This document shows, one piece after another, positions 63,383 to 64,000 of a stretch of DNA of 64,000 bases. Origin of the DNA: Alistipes sp. (GTDB taxonomy: Bacteria > Bacteroidota > Bacteroidia > Bacteroidales > Rikenellaceae); contig JAFQTX010000037.1 in NCBI GenBank assembly GCA_017408825.1, positions 124,001-188,000 of the forward strand, written 5' to 3'. The number at the start of each line of letters is the position of its first letter. Position 1 is the first letter of the stretch. The notes beneath the pieces were generated by a model. It saw nothing but the letters and a program-made list of their open reading frames with translations, had not been told where the DNA came from and did no database searches. Both the position numbers and the translations under genes were made by a program.

Positions 63383-64000
63383 ATGCTACGCAAACTGTTT
63401 ACTTTTATTTTGTGCCTTATGGCAACTATTGCTACCGTCTCAGCGCAAACACCACCCAATAATGAGATTTGGTACACTACTACCAATGGTAAAAAGTTAG
63501 ATGTCTACTTTTCCAACATGGTTTCAAATAGCTATAATAATGGTCGAGGAGTACTAAAATTTCAGAATTGCATAACAAGCATTGGTGATTATGCATTCGA
63601 GAACTGCAGCAGCCTAAAAAGCATTACTATTCCTAATAGCGTAAAAAGCATTGGAAGTAGTGCATTCGCTGGTTGCAGCAGCCTAACTAGCATTACTATT
63701 CCTAACAGCGTAACTAGCATTGAATGGAATGCATTCGGTGGTTGCAGCAGCCTAACAAGCATTAATATTCCCGATAGCGTAACTAGCATTGAAAGTGGTG
63801 CATTCTGGGATTGCTGCAGCCTAACTAGCATTACTATTCCCGAGAGCGTAACTATCATTGGAGATGAGATATTCAAAGGTTGCAGCAGCCTAAAAAGCAT
63901 TACTATTCCTAATAGCGTAATATACATTGGAGAGGATGCATTCGCTGGTTGCAGCAGCCTAAAAAGCATCACTATTGGCAATAGCGTAACACACATTGGA
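63383..64000 (+). CDS. BspA-like leucine-rich repeat surface protein (3' end missing)
   Basis: 206 codons are visible and the frame is open at the window edge. Signal peptide [18 protein letters not shown], a short N-terminal region ([16 protein letters not shown]), then from about residue 68 six LRR_5 (BspA/TpLRR) repeats of 23 residues, each like [17 protein letters not shown]-x-x-AF. The DNA repeats have a 69-bp period and are near-identical, as expected from recent duplication. Such proteins mediate adhesion or coaggregation at the cell surface. A long C-terminus with sorting signal would be expected beyond the window. Confidence 0.88.
   Translation, partial: MLRKLFTFILCLMATIATVSAQTPPNNEIWYTTTNGKKLDVYFSNMVSNSYNNGRGVLKFQNCITSIGDYAFENCSSLKSITIPNSVKSIGSSAFAGCSSLTSITIPNSVTSIEWNAFGGCSSLTSINIPDSVTSIESGAFWDCCSLTSITIPESVTIIGDEIFKGCSSLKSITIPNSVIYIGEDAFAGCSSLKSITIGNSVTHIG

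Noticed and set aside
63589-63996. Minus-strand frame of 135 codons with [14 protein letters not shown] repeats
   Set aside because: Antisense to the BspA-like LRR gene; repeats mirror the 69-bp units.

Overview
The window is chromosomal DNA of a Bacteroidota bacterium, most likely order Bacteroidales and plausibly Rikenellaceae/Alistipes. Order-level signs are the promoter type (TTTG or TTG, 17-20 bp, then TAnnTTTG) ahead of many genes, lipoproteins with BACON-like domains, a BspA-type leucine-rich repeat protein, a LytTR/LytS pair, the SDR-type threonine dehydrogenase and families such as DUF4294 and DUF4831. The genus is an inference from gene content only. I see no phage, integrase, transposase, CRISPR or rRNA.

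Layout. 1-447: 3' part of ftsE. 625-8431: minus-strand surface proteins (a beta-helix carbohydrate-binding lipoprotein, two small membrane proteins and a three-gene lipoprotein operon). 8667-12716: threonine dehydrogenase, DUF4294 protein, thioesterase, AraC regulator. 12805-13215: tRNA-Gln(TTG) and a candidate 6S-like RNA. 13777-19545: a sugar nucleotidyltransferase facing an envelope/isoprenoid operon (degenerate M23 protein, dxr, rseP, radA). 19853-25781: MORN-like exported protein, thioredoxin-like protein, DUF4831/AlkD-like/MscS operon. 26422-34658: AspT-like transporter, LytTR/LytS two-component pair, SDR, YbaK, diacylglycerol kinase, PepD. 34982-38469: phoH, outer-membrane protein, der. 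38988-42754: two-gene lipoprotein operon whose second product is an IdeS/Mac-type cysteine protease. 43118-47981: amino-acid antiporter, RepA-like ATPase, rubrerythrin, ZIP transporter. 47985-55530: a six-gene minus-strand run (dapB, lepB, YigZ, uvrA, M16 peptidase, O-methyltransferase). 55625-63053: truA, lpdA with a C69 peptidase, YggS, dnaK. 63383-end: a BspA-like LRR protein cut by the window edge.

The most unusual content lies between genes. Three repeat families occupy almost every long gap. (1) About 129-bp imperfect palindromes with a conserved apical core (7 copies plus one centre-deleted copy), each set abutting the stop codon of a minus-strand gene. (2) Composite arrays of 9-bp tandem repeats in a fixed order, often directly beyond the palindromes. 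(3) Five arrays of about 30-bp hairpin units carrying a CTAAAGGG linker, inverted about a central hairpin; two probably lie in 5' leaders (der and the RepA-like ATPase). Together they look like a dispersed, RNA-structured intergenic system. I recognise none of the three, and their function is open.
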